Assembly: GCF_014982715.1 (NCBI RefSeq)
Contig: NZ_JADCJY010000002.1
Location: forward strand, 1-64,000
Length of the DNA: 64,000 bases
Source of the DNA: Gallalistipes aquisgranensis
Lineage (GTDB): Bacteria; Bacteroidota; Bacteroidia; Bacteroidales; Rikenellaceae
Direction of reading: 5' to 3'
The notes beneath the pieces were generated by a model that saw nothing but the letters and a program-made list of their open reading frames with translations, did not search any database and was not told the DNA's origin. Shown here in pieces: positions 54,481-63,311 of the stretch (the first letter of the stretch is position 1; each line of letters begins with the position of its first letter). The translations under genes and the position numbers were made by a program.

Positions 54481-56064
54481 ATGAAAAAACTGCTGTTCAC
54501 CCTGCTGCTCTTTGCCGCCTGCGGTTCGCAGGCCGAAGACGGCGGAACGTCCCCGGCTCCCGGGACCAAGGAGTACGACATCACCGATTTCGGAGCCTCC
54601 GGCGACGGCACGACGCTCTCGACCGGCGCGATCCAGCGTGCGATCGACCGCTGTTCGGCCGAAGGCGGCGGAACGGTCTGCATACCGCGCGGACGTTTCC
54701 TCTCCGGAACGCTCCAACTGAAAAGCGGCGTCACGCTCCACCTGGCGGAAGGAGCCATTCTGCTCGGCAGCACGAAGATGGAAGACTACACCCCGTCCAA
54801 CCTGATCCGGGCCAAACAGGCCGACGACATCGGCATCACCGGTCCCGGCACAATCGACGGGCAGGGCTCCCATTTCTGGTACCGCAAGCCCACGGGCCAC
54901 TACGACCACCTGCCGGAGCGTCCCGGCTGCATGGTCTACCTCGAAGACTGCCGCAACGTCCGCGTCGAGAATGTCCGCCTGCAGAACTCCGAGAGCTGGA
55001 CGCTGCACCTGCTGGGCTGCACCGGGGCCACGGTCCGGAGAGTCACCGTCCGCAACCCGCTCCACGGGCCCAACACCGACGGGATCGACATCCAGGCGTC
55101 CAGCGACGTGCATGTCTCGGAGTGCGACATCTACACCGGCGACGACGCCATCGTCCTGAAGCACCGCCACTCGAAATACTACGACCGCATCTGCGAAAAC
55201 GTCACCGTTACCGGCTGCGTCCTCACCACGACCTGCAACGCACTGAAAATCGGAACGGAAACCCTCGGCGAATTCCGGAACATCACCTTCCGCGACTGTA
55301 CGGTGCGCGCCGTCGGACCCGATGACTCGCTGGCCCGCATACGGCTCGAAGCCGGCCTGCCCGCACGGGCCATTTCGGGTATTTCGGTCGAAAGCGTGGA
55401 CGGGTCGCACATCCGGGACGTCCGTTTCGACAACATCGAGATGGAAGAGGTACGCGCCCCGATCTTCGTGCGGCTGGCCAACCGGGGCGCGGGCGACCGG
55501 AAGGGACGGCCCAAAGTGCCCGGTTCGATCCGGAACGTCACCATCTCCCGCGTCAGCGCCGGTTCCGCCTGGTACGCCTCGTCCATTACGGCCATCCCGG
55601 GCTATGCCGTGGAGGAGGTAACCCTCTCCGACATCCGGATCACGACGGCCGGCGGGGGCGACGAGGCCCTGGCCGAAAAGAGCGTCGACGAGCGGATCGA
55701 ATCCTACCCCGACGCCCACATGTGGAAGGAGCTGCCCGCCTCGGCCCTCTACGTCCGCCATGCCCGGGGAATCGGGTTCGACGGCATACGGATTTCGCTG
55801 GAGGGAACCGACAGGCGGCCCGTCCTGATCTGCGACGACGTGCGCGACTTCCGGATGGAGGGGCTGAAGGCGGACGACCGCTCCGAAGGCGAAGCCCTCA
55901 TCCGGCTCCAGGAGACGAAGGGAGCCCTTTTCGGTCCGATCGACACCGAATCGCCCTGCCCTTACCTGTTCGACCTGCGCGGAACGGGCTGCACGGACAT
56001 CCGCACGGAGTGCCCCTCCTCCCGGATCAAGGGGCCGGCCGGAACCACCCCCGCACAGATTTAA
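54481..56064 (+). CDS. GH28 polygalacturonase-type lipoprotein
   Basis: A 527-residue secreted enzyme (lipobox FAAC, Cys14) with a right-handed beta-helix of GH28. It starts YDITDFGASGDGTTLSTGAIQRAID. The active-site acids lie in NTDGIDIQAS (Asp200) and YTGDDAIVLK (Asp221/Asp222). It cleaves polygalacturonan or rhamnogalacturonan. The usual GHG motif is replaced by TCNALKIGTET. The product galacturonate would feed the hexuronate regulon at 17-28 kb. It may be part of pectin use although not adjacent to the PUL. A box TACCTTAG (54453-54460) resembles a -7 element. Confidence 0.9.
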   Translation: MKKLLFTLLLFAACGSQAEDGGTSPAPGTKEYDITDFGASGDGTTLSTGAIQRAIDRCSAEGGGTVCIPRGRFLSGTLQLKSGVTLHLAEGAILLGSTKMEDYTPSNLIRAKQADDIGITGPGTIDGQGSHFWYRKPTGHYDHLPERPGCMVYLEDCRNVRVENVRLQNSESWTLHLLGCTGATVRRVTVRNPLHGPNTDGIDIQASSDVHVSECDIYTGDDAIVLKHRHSKYYDRICENVTVTGCVLTTTCNALKIGTETLGEFRNITFRDCTVRAVGPDDSLARIRLEAGLPARAISGISVESVDGSHIRDVRFDNIEMEEVRAPIFVRLANRGAGDRKGRPKVPGSIRNVTISRVSAGSAWYASSITAIPGYAVEEVTLSDIRITTAGGGDEALAEKSVDERIESYPDAHMWKELPASALYVRHARGIGFDGIRISLEGTDRRPVLICDDVRDFRMEGLKADDRSEGEALIRLQETKGALFGPIDTESPCPYLFDLRGTGCTDIRTECPSSRIKGPAGTTPAQI

Positions 56065-56097
56065 CGGTAAATGAACGGTTATTCCCGTTTAATTGCG

Positions 56098-56105
56098 TAG
56101 CTTTG
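56098..56105 (+). promoter_or_regulatory. -7 box of rnr (TAGCTTTG)
   Basis: Exact TAnnTTTG 20 bases before the rnr start. Confidence 0.55.
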
Positions 56106-56125
56106 CAGAGAATTAATAGAAATAT

Positions 56126-58471
56126 ATGACGAAGAAAGTATCCAAAAAACAGACGAAACTGGGACGGAAGATCGGAACCGGCGCCGAACGGGCGGGGGTC
56201 ATCGCCGACCTGTTCCGCTCGTTCCCCTCAAAAAAATACACGATCAAGAATCTGGCCGCCGCCATCGGCAGCAGCGACCGCGAAGGGCGGCAGTTCGCCC
56301 GCGAGGTGGTCGACACGCTGATCCACCAGGGCATGGTGGAGGAGGTGATGGACGGCAAGTACCGCCTCCGGGCCAATCTCAACCGGGAAACCTACGAAGG
56401 TGTGGTCGACATGCTCGCCTCGGGCTCGATGTATGTGACCGTGGAGGGGCTCGACCACGACGTATTCATCACCTCGCGCCACGCGGCCCACGCCCTCCAC
56501 GGCGACCGCGTGAAACTCATCATCACCCGCACGGGCAAGGGCGGCGTCCCCGAAGGGGAGATCCTCGAGGTTCTCCAGCGCACCGACCGCAACTATGTGG
56601 GCGTGGTGGAACTCTCGCCGGGCTTCGCCTTCGTGAAGGTCGACTCGCGCAAGGTCCCCGTAGACATTTTCGTCCCGCTGAAAGAGGGACATCCCTACAA
56701 GAACGGACAGAAGGTGCTGGTGCACATCACCGAATGGCCCGAAACGATGAAGAGCCCCCGGGGCGAAATCCTCGACGTATTCGGGCAGAGCGGCGACAAC
56801 AACGCCGAAATGCACGCCATCCTGGCCGAATTCGACCTCCCCTACAAATTCGACGAAGAGGTGGAGAAGGCGGCCGAGGCGATCCCCGACCGCATCACCG
56901 AACAGGACTACAAGGAGCGGCGCGATTTCCGCAGCGTCACCACGTTCACCATCGACCCGGCCGATGCCAAGGACTTCGACGACGCCCTTTCGATCCGCCC
57001 GCTGGGCGAAGGGAAATGGGAGGTGGGCGTCCACATCGCCGACGTCACCCACTACGTCACGGAGGGTTCCGTGGTGGACACCGAGGGCGAAAACCGGGCC
57101 ACGTCGGTCTACCTGGTCGACCGCACGGTACCCATGCTGCCCGAACACCTCTCGAACGGACTCTGCTCCCTGCGTCCGAACGAGGAGAAACTCTGCTTCT
57201 CGGCGGTCTTCGAACTGGACGGCGAGGCGCAGGTCTCCCGACAGTGGTTCGGCCGCACGGTCATCCTCTCCGACCGCCGGTTCACCTACGCCGAAGCGCA
57301 GGAGATCATCGAGGGGAAGAACCAGACCGACCCGCTGCGGGACGAGGTGCTGGCCCTCAACGCCCTGGCCCGGAAACTGCGGGCCGAACGCTTCCGCCAC
57401 GGTTCGATCAGCTTCGAACGCGAGGAGGCCAAATTCGAATTGGACGAAAACGGCAAACCGCTGGGAGTCTACTTCAAGGAGCAGAAGGAGTCGAATCAGC
57501 TGATCGAGGAGTTCATGCTGCTGGCCAACCGCAAGGTGGCCGAATTCATCGGCAAGAAACGGGGCCCCGGCGCCAACGCCGAACGCACGTTCGTCTACCG
57601 GGTGCACGACAAGCCCAACAGCGACAAGCTGGCCCGCTTCAGCAGCTTCATCACCCGTTTCGGATACAAATTCCAGGCGCAGGAGGGCAAGGCCATCGCC
57701 AGGGAGATGAACCGTCTGATGGACCAGATCAAAGGCAAAAGCGAGGAGAACGTCATCTCCACGCTGGCCGTGCGCACCATGGCCAAAGCCACCTATACCA
57801 CCGACAACATCGGCCACTACGGCCTGGCGTTCGACTACTACACGCACTTCACCTCGCCCATCCGCCGCTATCCCGACATGATGGTCCACCGCCTGCTGGC
57901 CCGCTATCTGGCCGGAGGCGCTTCGGCCGACAAGGAGTATTACGAACGCCTGTGCGAACACTCCTCCGACATGGAGGTCCGCGCGGCCGAGGCGGAACGC
58001 GCATCCGTCAAATACAAGATGGTGGAGTTCATGCTCGACAAACTGGGCCAGACGTTCGACGGTCACATCTCGGGCATCACCGACTGGGGTATCTACGTCG
58101 AACTGAACGACACCCACATCGAGGGCATGGTGGCCCTGCGGGAGATGAACGACGACTTCTACACCTTCGACGAAAACTCCTACTGCGTGACGGGCAACCG
58201 CACGGGCCGCACCTTCACTCTCGGCGACGAAGTGCAGATCCGCGTCCTGCGCGCCGACCTGGCACGCAAACAGCTCGACTTCGAACTGGTCGCCTCCTAC
58301 GACTTCGACACCCACGAGGCAACGCCGCTGGGAACCGCCGATCCCCAGGCGAACCAAAACCCGGCGGAGGTCTATTCCACGCGCGGCCGTTCCGGTGGAA
58401 AACCCGGAAAGGGCAGCCGCAGAACGGAGAAAGGCGGCAAAGGCAAAAAAAGCCGCGGCAAGAGGAAATAA
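56126..58471 (+). CDS. rnr: Ribonuclease R
   Basis: A 781-residue 3'-5' exoribonuclease degrading structured RNA. Order of parts: N-terminal winged helix (IKNLAAAIGSSDREGRQFAREVVDTLIHQGMVEE), cold-shock-type domains (GVVDMLASGSMYVTVEG), the RNB catalytic domain with TIDPADAKDFDDALSIRPLG (metal-binding Asps) and THFTSPIRRYPDMMVHRLL, an S1 domain (TFDGHISGITDWGIYVEL), and a basic Lys/Gly-rich tail. Full length. Confidence 0.96.
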   Translation: MTKKVSKKQTKLGRKIGTGAERAGVIADLFRSFPSKKYTIKNLAAAIGSSDREGRQFAREVVDTLIHQGMVEEVMDGKYRLRANLNRETYEGVVDMLASGSMYVTVEGLDHDVFITSRHAAHALHGDRVKLIITRTGKGGVPEGEILEVLQRTDRNYVGVVELSPGFAFVKVDSRKVPVDIFVPLKEGHPYKNGQKVLVHITEWPETMKSPRGEILDVFGQSGDNNAEMHAILAEFDLPYKFDEEVEKAAEAIPDRITEQDYKERRDFRSVTTFTIDPADAKDFDDALSIRPLGEGKWEVGVHIADVTHYVTEGSVVDTEGENRATSVYLVDRTVPMLPEHLSNGLCSLRPNEEKLCFSAVFELDGEAQVSRQWFGRTVILSDRRFTYAEAQEIIEGKNQTDPLRDEVLALNALARKLRAERFRHGSISFEREEAKFELDENGKPLGVYFKEQKESNQLIEEFMLLANRKVAEFIGKKRGPGANAERTFVYRVHDKPNSDKLARFSSFITRFGYKFQAQEGKAIAREMNRLMDQIKGKSEENVISTLAVRTMAKATYTTDNIGHYGLAFDYYTHFTSPIRRYPDMMVHRLLARYLAGGASADKEYYERLCEHSSDMEVRAAEAERASVKYKMVEFMLDKLGQTFDGHISGITDWGIYVELNDTHIEGMVALREMNDDFYTFDENSYCVTGNRTGRTFTLGDEVQIRVLRADLARKQLDFELVASYDFDTHEATPLGTADPQANQNPAEVYSTRGRSGGKPGKGSRRTEKGGKGKKSRGKRK

Positions 58472-58490
58472 TTCCGATACCGGACATACC

Positions 58491-58529
58491 AAAATAGGGA
58501 AGCGCCCATGCATGGCGCTTCCCTATTTT
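58491..58529 (+). terminator. Terminator after rnr
   Basis: Perfect 16-bp stem (58491-58506 with 58514-58529), loop CATGCAT, T-rich 3' side. It lies 19 bases after the rnr stop. Confidence 0.85.
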
Positions 58530-58845
58530 TATACACCCCGCTTCCATGCTTCCACCCTATCCGTTGAATCCTCCAGGCATATCCGGCGGCCGGGCTTCCC
58601 CGCACTGTATATACGGGGAAGCCCTGTGCCGACGACAACGGCCTTCCTGCCCGTAAAAGAATCGCCCCGCAACACGACACGGAGCGTGGGAGCCCGATAC
58701 TCTCCGTTTTGACTTTCAATCTCCCAAAGGCGCGATCCGGTTTCGGACCGCACCTGTCTCAATACGCGACATTTCTCCGCAAATATTTTGAATTCCGCTA
58801 TAAATCAATTACATTTACAATAGCGCTTTTCTAAACCACACGCCT
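58530..58845. other. Intergenic stretch with a second strong hairpin
   Basis: No supported gene. A perfect 11-bp stem (GGGCTTCCCCG at 58592-58602 with 58614-58624) lies inside. A 77-residue minus-strand frame (58529-58762) exists but lacks coherent features. The last 60 bases, AT-rich, are likely promoter of the lipoprotein gene at 58846. Confidence 0.5.
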
Positions 58846-59508
58846 ATGAAACTCTTTATCCCCTTTGCCATCACAGGAGCCGTGCTGCTGCTCGCCTCCT
58901 GCCACCGCTCCCCGCAGTCCGTCCCGGAGAAGATGAACCCCGCAGTAATCCTGACCGTCAACGAAGGGGAACAACTCGATCCGGACCAGATCGAAGAGCG
59001 CGTACGCCTCTGCAAGCTGCTCAAACCGGTCGTCCGGGGCGACACATTAGCGCTCGATCAATCGGCAGAGGCGTTGGCAACAGCGGGCGTAGCCCCCGTC
59101 TATTCGCAGTATATGAACGAAGTCCTGCTCCTGCTGAACCGTTATATTCCTCTGATCCCGACCGAACTCAGGGAAATCGTATCCGAGATGGCAAACCAGG
59201 ATGCGGAACGGAATGTACTCACCGGACTTTGCCGTGAAAACAAGGAAAACGGGCTTTACGAACCGGGGATCAGCCGCGAAGAAGCATTGCAGGCCGGAAT
59301 AAGCGCTGCCGCATACGATACATACGTGCAGGAGCTGCAACGGCACAACGAAACGGCGGCAGCGCCGAATGGCATCGAAAACGAAACGATCTCCGTACAG
59401 TCGCCGGTGATGCTGCCCCTTTCGGTCTTTGTAGTGGCCCTTCCTCCCGAACTCTCCGACCGACTGATCGGAGAGTTCGACCGACTGAACCTGAATTACC
59501 TGCAATAG
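58846..59508 (+). CDS. Unrecognised lipoprotein
   Basis: A 220-residue protein with lipobox LLASC (Cys19). The body is mostly helical: an N-terminal acidic part (NEGEQLDPDQIEERVRLCKLLKPVVRG), a middle helix region and a C-terminal hydrophobic-containing segment SPVMLPLSVFVVALPPELSDRLIGEF. No family recognised. Flanked by a terminator-like hairpin downstream. Confidence 0.7.
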   Translation: MKLFIPFAITGAVLLLASCHRSPQSVPEKMNPAVILTVNEGEQLDPDQIEERVRLCKLLKPVVRGDTLALDQSAEALATAGVAPVYSQYMNEVLLLLNRYIPLIPTELREIVSEMANQDAERNVLTGLCRENKENGLYEPGISREEALQAGISAAAYDTYVQELQRHNETAAAPNGIENETISVQSPVMLPLSVFVVALPPELSDRLIGEFDRLNLNYLQ

Positions 59509-59521
59509 CACACCCCCGAAT

Positions 59522-59554
59522 AAAAAAAGAGCGAACCTCGGTTCGCTCTTTTTT
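59522..59554. terminator. Bidirectional terminator
   Basis: Stem AAAGAGCGAACC / GGTTCGCTCTTT region with A and T runs on both sides, between the convergent lipoprotein and carboxyltransferase genes. Confidence 0.8.
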
Positions 59555-59571
59555 GCCCAAAACAAGACAGC

Positions 59572-61431
59572 CTACTTTCCGATCTCGATCAGCGGGGCAT
59601 CCACAGCCACATTATCGCCTTCGCCGACAAGAATCTGTTTCACCACTCCCTCGTAAGCCGACTGGATGCTGTTCTCCATCTTCATCGCCTCGAGCAGCAG
59701 CACCTCCTGCCCCCGTTTCACCGGATCGCCCGGTTTCACCAGTACTTTCAGCACCTTTCCCGGCATCGGCGCGGCGATCACATCGCCCGTAATGGGCACC
59801 GTCGCCGGCTTCTCCCTCTCCGGAACCGGAGCCTCCACGACCTTTTCCTTGCCGGCCGCCGCCTTGCAGCGGGCCTCCTTACCCTCGCGCAGGAACTTCG
59901 AAGCCACCAGCGGGAAGAGTTCCAGCAACAGCACCTCCTTCTCGTCGGCGGCCAGCTTCACCCCGCCGCACTCGGGCAGCTCGGGATTGGGCTGCATCCT
60001 GTACTGCGACATGTCGTAGGGAGTCTCCCGCTCCACACCCGCGATCTTCAGCCGGAATTTCGGATCGACCGGCACCGGCGTATGGCCGTATTCGCCCTTG
60101 ACCAGATTCACGAACTGGTTCGACACGTTCGAATACATCGGTTTGCCGTTCTTCAGATCGAGCGCGCAGTTCACGGCCTGTGCCCCCACGATCTGGCTGG
60201 TGGGGGTCACCAGCGGCGGCAGGCCGGCATCGAGCCGTACCCTCGGGATGAGCTCCATCGCCTTCTCCAGAATATCCTCGGCCTTGAGCTGCTTGAGCTG
60301 GGCCACCATGTTGGTGTACATGCCGCCCGGTATCTCCGCCTTCTGCACCAGCAGGTTCGGCTTCGGGAAACCGAAATAGCGTTCGATGGCATGGCAGGCC
60401 TCCAGCAGAGCGGCTTCGTCGCCCCGGTTCACCGCATCGACCGCCGTGTCGAACTGCCTGTCCACGTCGTCCGGCAACTCGTCCTTCAGCGGATTGAACG
60501 GATTGGGGAACTGTTTCACCGTATCGTAAGCGGCCAATTCCTTGCGGATCTCGTACAGTTCGGCGTTGATCTTGGCCACGGCCTCCATGTCGATGTCGAG
60601 TTCCACGTCCATCTTCTTACAGAACAGGTAGATCAGTTCGATGGCCGGAGCGGCGGGCCCTTCGGCGAAATACCAGATATTGGTGTCCACAACATCCGCC
60701 CCGCTGGCGATGGCCGACACCACCGAAGCCAGTCCGTAACCCGGCGTGCAATGGGTATGGAAATCGACCGGGACACTCAGGTTGCTCTTGAACAGCTTCA
60801 CCAGACCGGCCACCCGTTTCGGGGGAATCAGTCCGCTCATGTCCTTGATCGTAATCATATCGGCACCCAGCGCGGCCATCTGCCGGGCCTTGTCGAGGAA
60901 ATAGGCGTCGGTAAAGACGGGCCCCGGCAGTTTCCTGCCCCGAAGCATCGCCTTGAAACGCTCCCCGGCCGTAAAGTGCGGATCGACCGTATAGCAGACG
61001 GCACAATCGGCGATCCCGCCGTATTTCTTGATGAACTTGACCGTGGATTTCACGTTGTCCACGTCGTTCAGCGCATCGAATATGCGCATGATGCCCAGCC
61101 CCGAGGCGATCGAATTGCGGCAGAACCCCTCGATGATCTCGTCGCTGTACGGACTGTACCCGAACAGGTTCCGCCCGCGCGAAAGGGCCGTCAGTTTCGA
61201 GACGTCGCCCACGGCCGCCTTGATCTTCTCCAGACGGTCCCACGGATTCTCACCCAGATAGCGCATCACGGAGTCGGGCACGGCTCCGCCCCACACCTCC
61301 ATCGCATAAAATCCGGCATCCTTGTAGAAAGGAAGCACCCGGTCGACCTGCTGCTGCGTCATGCGCGTCGCAAAGGAGGATTGCTGCCCGTCCCTGAGCG
61401 TCAAATCCCTGATCAAAAGTTTACGTGCCAT
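59572..61431 (-). CDS. Biotin-dependent carboxyltransferase (oxaloacetate decarboxylase alpha / pyruvate carboxylase subunit B)
   Basis: A 619-residue protein. The HMGL-like TIM-barrel domain reads IRDLTLRDGQQSSFATRMTQQQVDRVLPFYKDAGFYAMEVWGGA, with DMSGLIPPKRV and HTHCTPGYGLASVV. A conserved carboxylase region (about 300-480) and a C-terminal biotinyl domain follow (LLLEAMKMENS, biotin Lys near residue 584). It either carboxylates pyruvate as subunit B or decarboxylates oxaloacetate with Na+ pump partners; no partner genes are adjacent. The start at 61431 was preferred because homologues begin MARKLLIRD. Confidence 0.9.
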   Translation of the reverse strand: MARKLLIRDLTLRDGQQSSFATRMTQQQVDRVLPFYKDAGFYAMEVWGGAVPDSVMRYLGENPWDRLEKIKAAVGDVSKLTALSRGRNLFGYSPYSDEIIEGFCRNSIASGLGIMRIFDALNDVDNVKSTVKFIKKYGGIADCAVCYTVDPHFTAGERFKAMLRGRKLPGPVFTDAYFLDKARQMAALGADMITIKDMSGLIPPKRVAGLVKLFKSNLSVPVDFHTHCTPGYGLASVVSAIASGADVVDTNIWYFAEGPAAPAIELIYLFCKKMDVELDIDMEAVAKINAELYEIRKELAAYDTVKQFPNPFNPLKDELPDDVDRQFDTAVDAVNRGDEAALLEACHAIERYFGFPKPNLLVQKAEIPGGMYTNMVAQLKQLKAEDILEKAMELIPRVRLDAGLPPLVTPTSQIVGAQAVNCALDLKNGKPMYSNVSNQFVNLVKGEYGHTPVPVDPKFRLKIAGVERETPYDMSQYRMQPNPELPECGGVKLAADEKEVLLLELFPLVASKFLREGKEARCKAAAGKEKVVEAPVPEREKPATVPITGDVIAAPMPGKVLKVLVKPGDPVKRGQEVLLLEAMKMENSIQSAYEGVVKQILVGEGDNVAVDAPLIEIGK

Positions 61432-61486
61432 ATACTCCACCGTTTTAGCGTGAAACCGGAACCCCCGGTCACTGTTATTCTGCTAA

Positions 61487-61494
61487 CAAATATA
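61487..61494 (-). promoter_or_regulatory. -7 box of the carboxyltransferase gene (TATATTTG)
   Basis: Exact TAnnTTTG on the minus strand, 55 bases before the start. Confidence 0.55.
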
Positions 61495-61859
61495 ATAATA
61501 TATTGATACCGTTCTCATTTTATCCGAAAAATTTTTCTCATCCCCGGATTTTGCCGTTCGAAATCGCAACACGATATTAAATATTGAACACACGTCATCT
61601 TTTATAAACATGAAATCGCATTCCGCCACTTTTTCCCAATCCGGGAGTGCGCCGGTCCCCCGCCGGCAAGAACAAAAACCGCACCGCCCCCGCCGTTCCC
61701 CGCCCGAACGGGAAGGCGCCGGACAGAGAAGTCGTCCGAAAAAGCAATCGTCCGCCCTCTCCTCTCCAACGCATCCGCCCCGGCACAGTCTCGCTGTACC
61801 GGGGCGGATTCCATACGCGGAGAGCCGACGGACAGTCGCCCCCCGGATAAAACGCGGCC
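61495..61859. other. Intergenic stretch with a hairpin
   Basis: No supported gene; several short frames overlap but none is coherent. An 11-bp stem (ATCCGCCCCGG at 61773-61783 with 61799-61809) lies 50-87 bases past the esterase stop and may end its transcript, though a T-run is not clear. Confidence 0.5.
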
Positions 61860-63287
61860 CTACCGGATGTCGTCCCAGTCGTCCGTACGGAACGGGAAGA
61901 CGGGCTGCCCGTAGTGGTTGCTGAGGTTCGCCCCCGGTGTGAAAGCCCGGAAAGCATAGCGCACGGCCACCGGCTCGGGCACCTTGTCCGACCATACCTG
62001 CACCATCTGTTTCCGGTTTACCACGCAGGCCTCGGCCGGATAGAACTTTCTGTCGGCACCGGCAATTTCGAACCCTTCCAGCGGCATCAGCATCTTGCCT
62101 ACGCCCTGCGTGGCACTGCCGTCGAAAGAGACGATCGCCTTCCCTTTTTCGAACGACACCGATTTGTAGATCGGGCCGGTCGGGGGAATATCGCTCATCC
62201 CGTAGGTTTTCGAAAGGGCGAGCAGCGCCAGACGCTGCCCCACGGGCTCCTTGCGGCCGGGATGGATACACTTCTCCTCACCCAGGTCGGTGGTGCCGAC
62301 GATTCCCGAGTTCGGGATCAGCGACTGGGCCTTCACCTGCGCTTCGACGAACAGGGCGGCCGGAGTTCCCTCCTTATACCCGTAGGGTGCGATCTGCACA
62401 TAGTAGAACGGCATGTCGGGATTTCCCCACTTCTCGCGCCAGAGCTCCACCATGGCCGCCTGCATCTGCGGATAGAGCTTGTAGTGCGCACGGCTCGACT
62501 CGCCCTGGTACCAGAGGAATCCGCGGGCGGTGTAGTTGGTCAGCGGTGCGATCATGCCGTAATAGAACAGCGTGGGTACGTCCTGCGGACGGGGATTGTC
62601 GAGACGGATGGAGTCGCGCTTGAAAGGGGGCAGTTTGTCGAGCGTGGGCTTGTCCATCCAGCACTCGATACGGGAACCTCCGTAACTGGCGGTGATGATC
62701 CCCACCGGAACGCCGCCCAGTGCATCGGTCAGGTGACGGGCGAAGAAATAGGCCACGGCACTGAACATCCCCACGCACCCCGGCGAAGAGACCTCCCATT
62801 CGCCCGTACAATCCTGCCTGGGCTCCAGAGCCCTGCCCGATTTCACCCAGAAACTGCGTATCTGGGGATACCTTCCGGAGGAGAGGACCGTCTCGGCGGT
62901 ATTCTCCATGTGCTGGTTGATCGAACCGCGCACCCGGTACTGCATGTTGGACTGCCCGGAGCAGACCCACACTTCGCCGATCATCACATTCCTGAGCGTG
63001 ACGGTCTCCCCCTCCCGGATGTCGATCGTGTAGGGACCGCCCCATGCGGGGGTCTTCACCTTCACCAGCCATCCGCCGTCTCCGGCCGCCGTAGCCGTGT
63101 AGCTCGCCCCGTCCCACGAGGTGGTGACGGTCACCTTTCTGCCGGGATCGGCCCAGCCCCAGAGGTTCGCATCGCTTCTCTGCTGGAGCACCATGCCGTC
63201 GCCCATCAGGGCGGGCAGTTTCACTTTGGCCCCGAGGCCCGTAGCCGCCGCGCAGAAAAGCACGGCGAGCATCAGTTTCTTCATCAT
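61860..63287 (-). CDS. Sialate O-acetylesterase-type SGNH hydrolase
   Basis: A 475-residue secreted enzyme (signal peptide LMLAVLFCAAATGLGA). N-terminal beta domain, then VWVCSGQSNMQYRVRG with the nucleophile serine of the GQSNM block, GVPVGIITASYGGSRIECWM, and LWYQGESSRAHY in the middle. The family removes O-acetyl groups from sialic acid or plant glycans such as rhamnogalacturonan. It follows the aspartate kinase gene by 24 bases on the same strand, though no functional link is apparent. Confidence 0.87.
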   Translation of the reverse strand: MMKKLMLAVLFCAAATGLGAKVKLPALMGDGMVLQQRSDANLWGWADPGRKVTVTTSWDGASYTATAAGDGGWLVKVKTPAWGGPYTIDIREGETVTLRNVMIGEVWVCSGQSNMQYRVRGSINQHMENTAETVLSSGRYPQIRSFWVKSGRALEPRQDCTGEWEVSSPGCVGMFSAVAYFFARHLTDALGGVPVGIITASYGGSRIECWMDKPTLDKLPPFKRDSIRLDNPRPQDVPTLFYYGMIAPLTNYTARGFLWYQGESSRAHYKLYPQMQAAMVELWREKWGNPDMPFYYVQIAPYGYKEGTPAALFVEAQVKAQSLIPNSGIVGTTDLGEEKCIHPGRKEPVGQRLALLALSKTYGMSDIPPTGPIYKSVSFEKGKAIVSFDGSATQGVGKMLMPLEGFEIAGADRKFYPAEACVVNRKQMVQVWSDKVPEPVAVRYAFRAFTPGANLSNHYGQPVFPFRTDDWDDIR

Positions 63288-63311
63288 TTCAGTTCGTTTT
63301 AAGGATTATCG

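Noticed and set aside
58529-58762. 77-residue minus-strand ORF
   Set aside because: It overlaps two strong hairpins, including the rnr terminator, and shows no coherent protein features.
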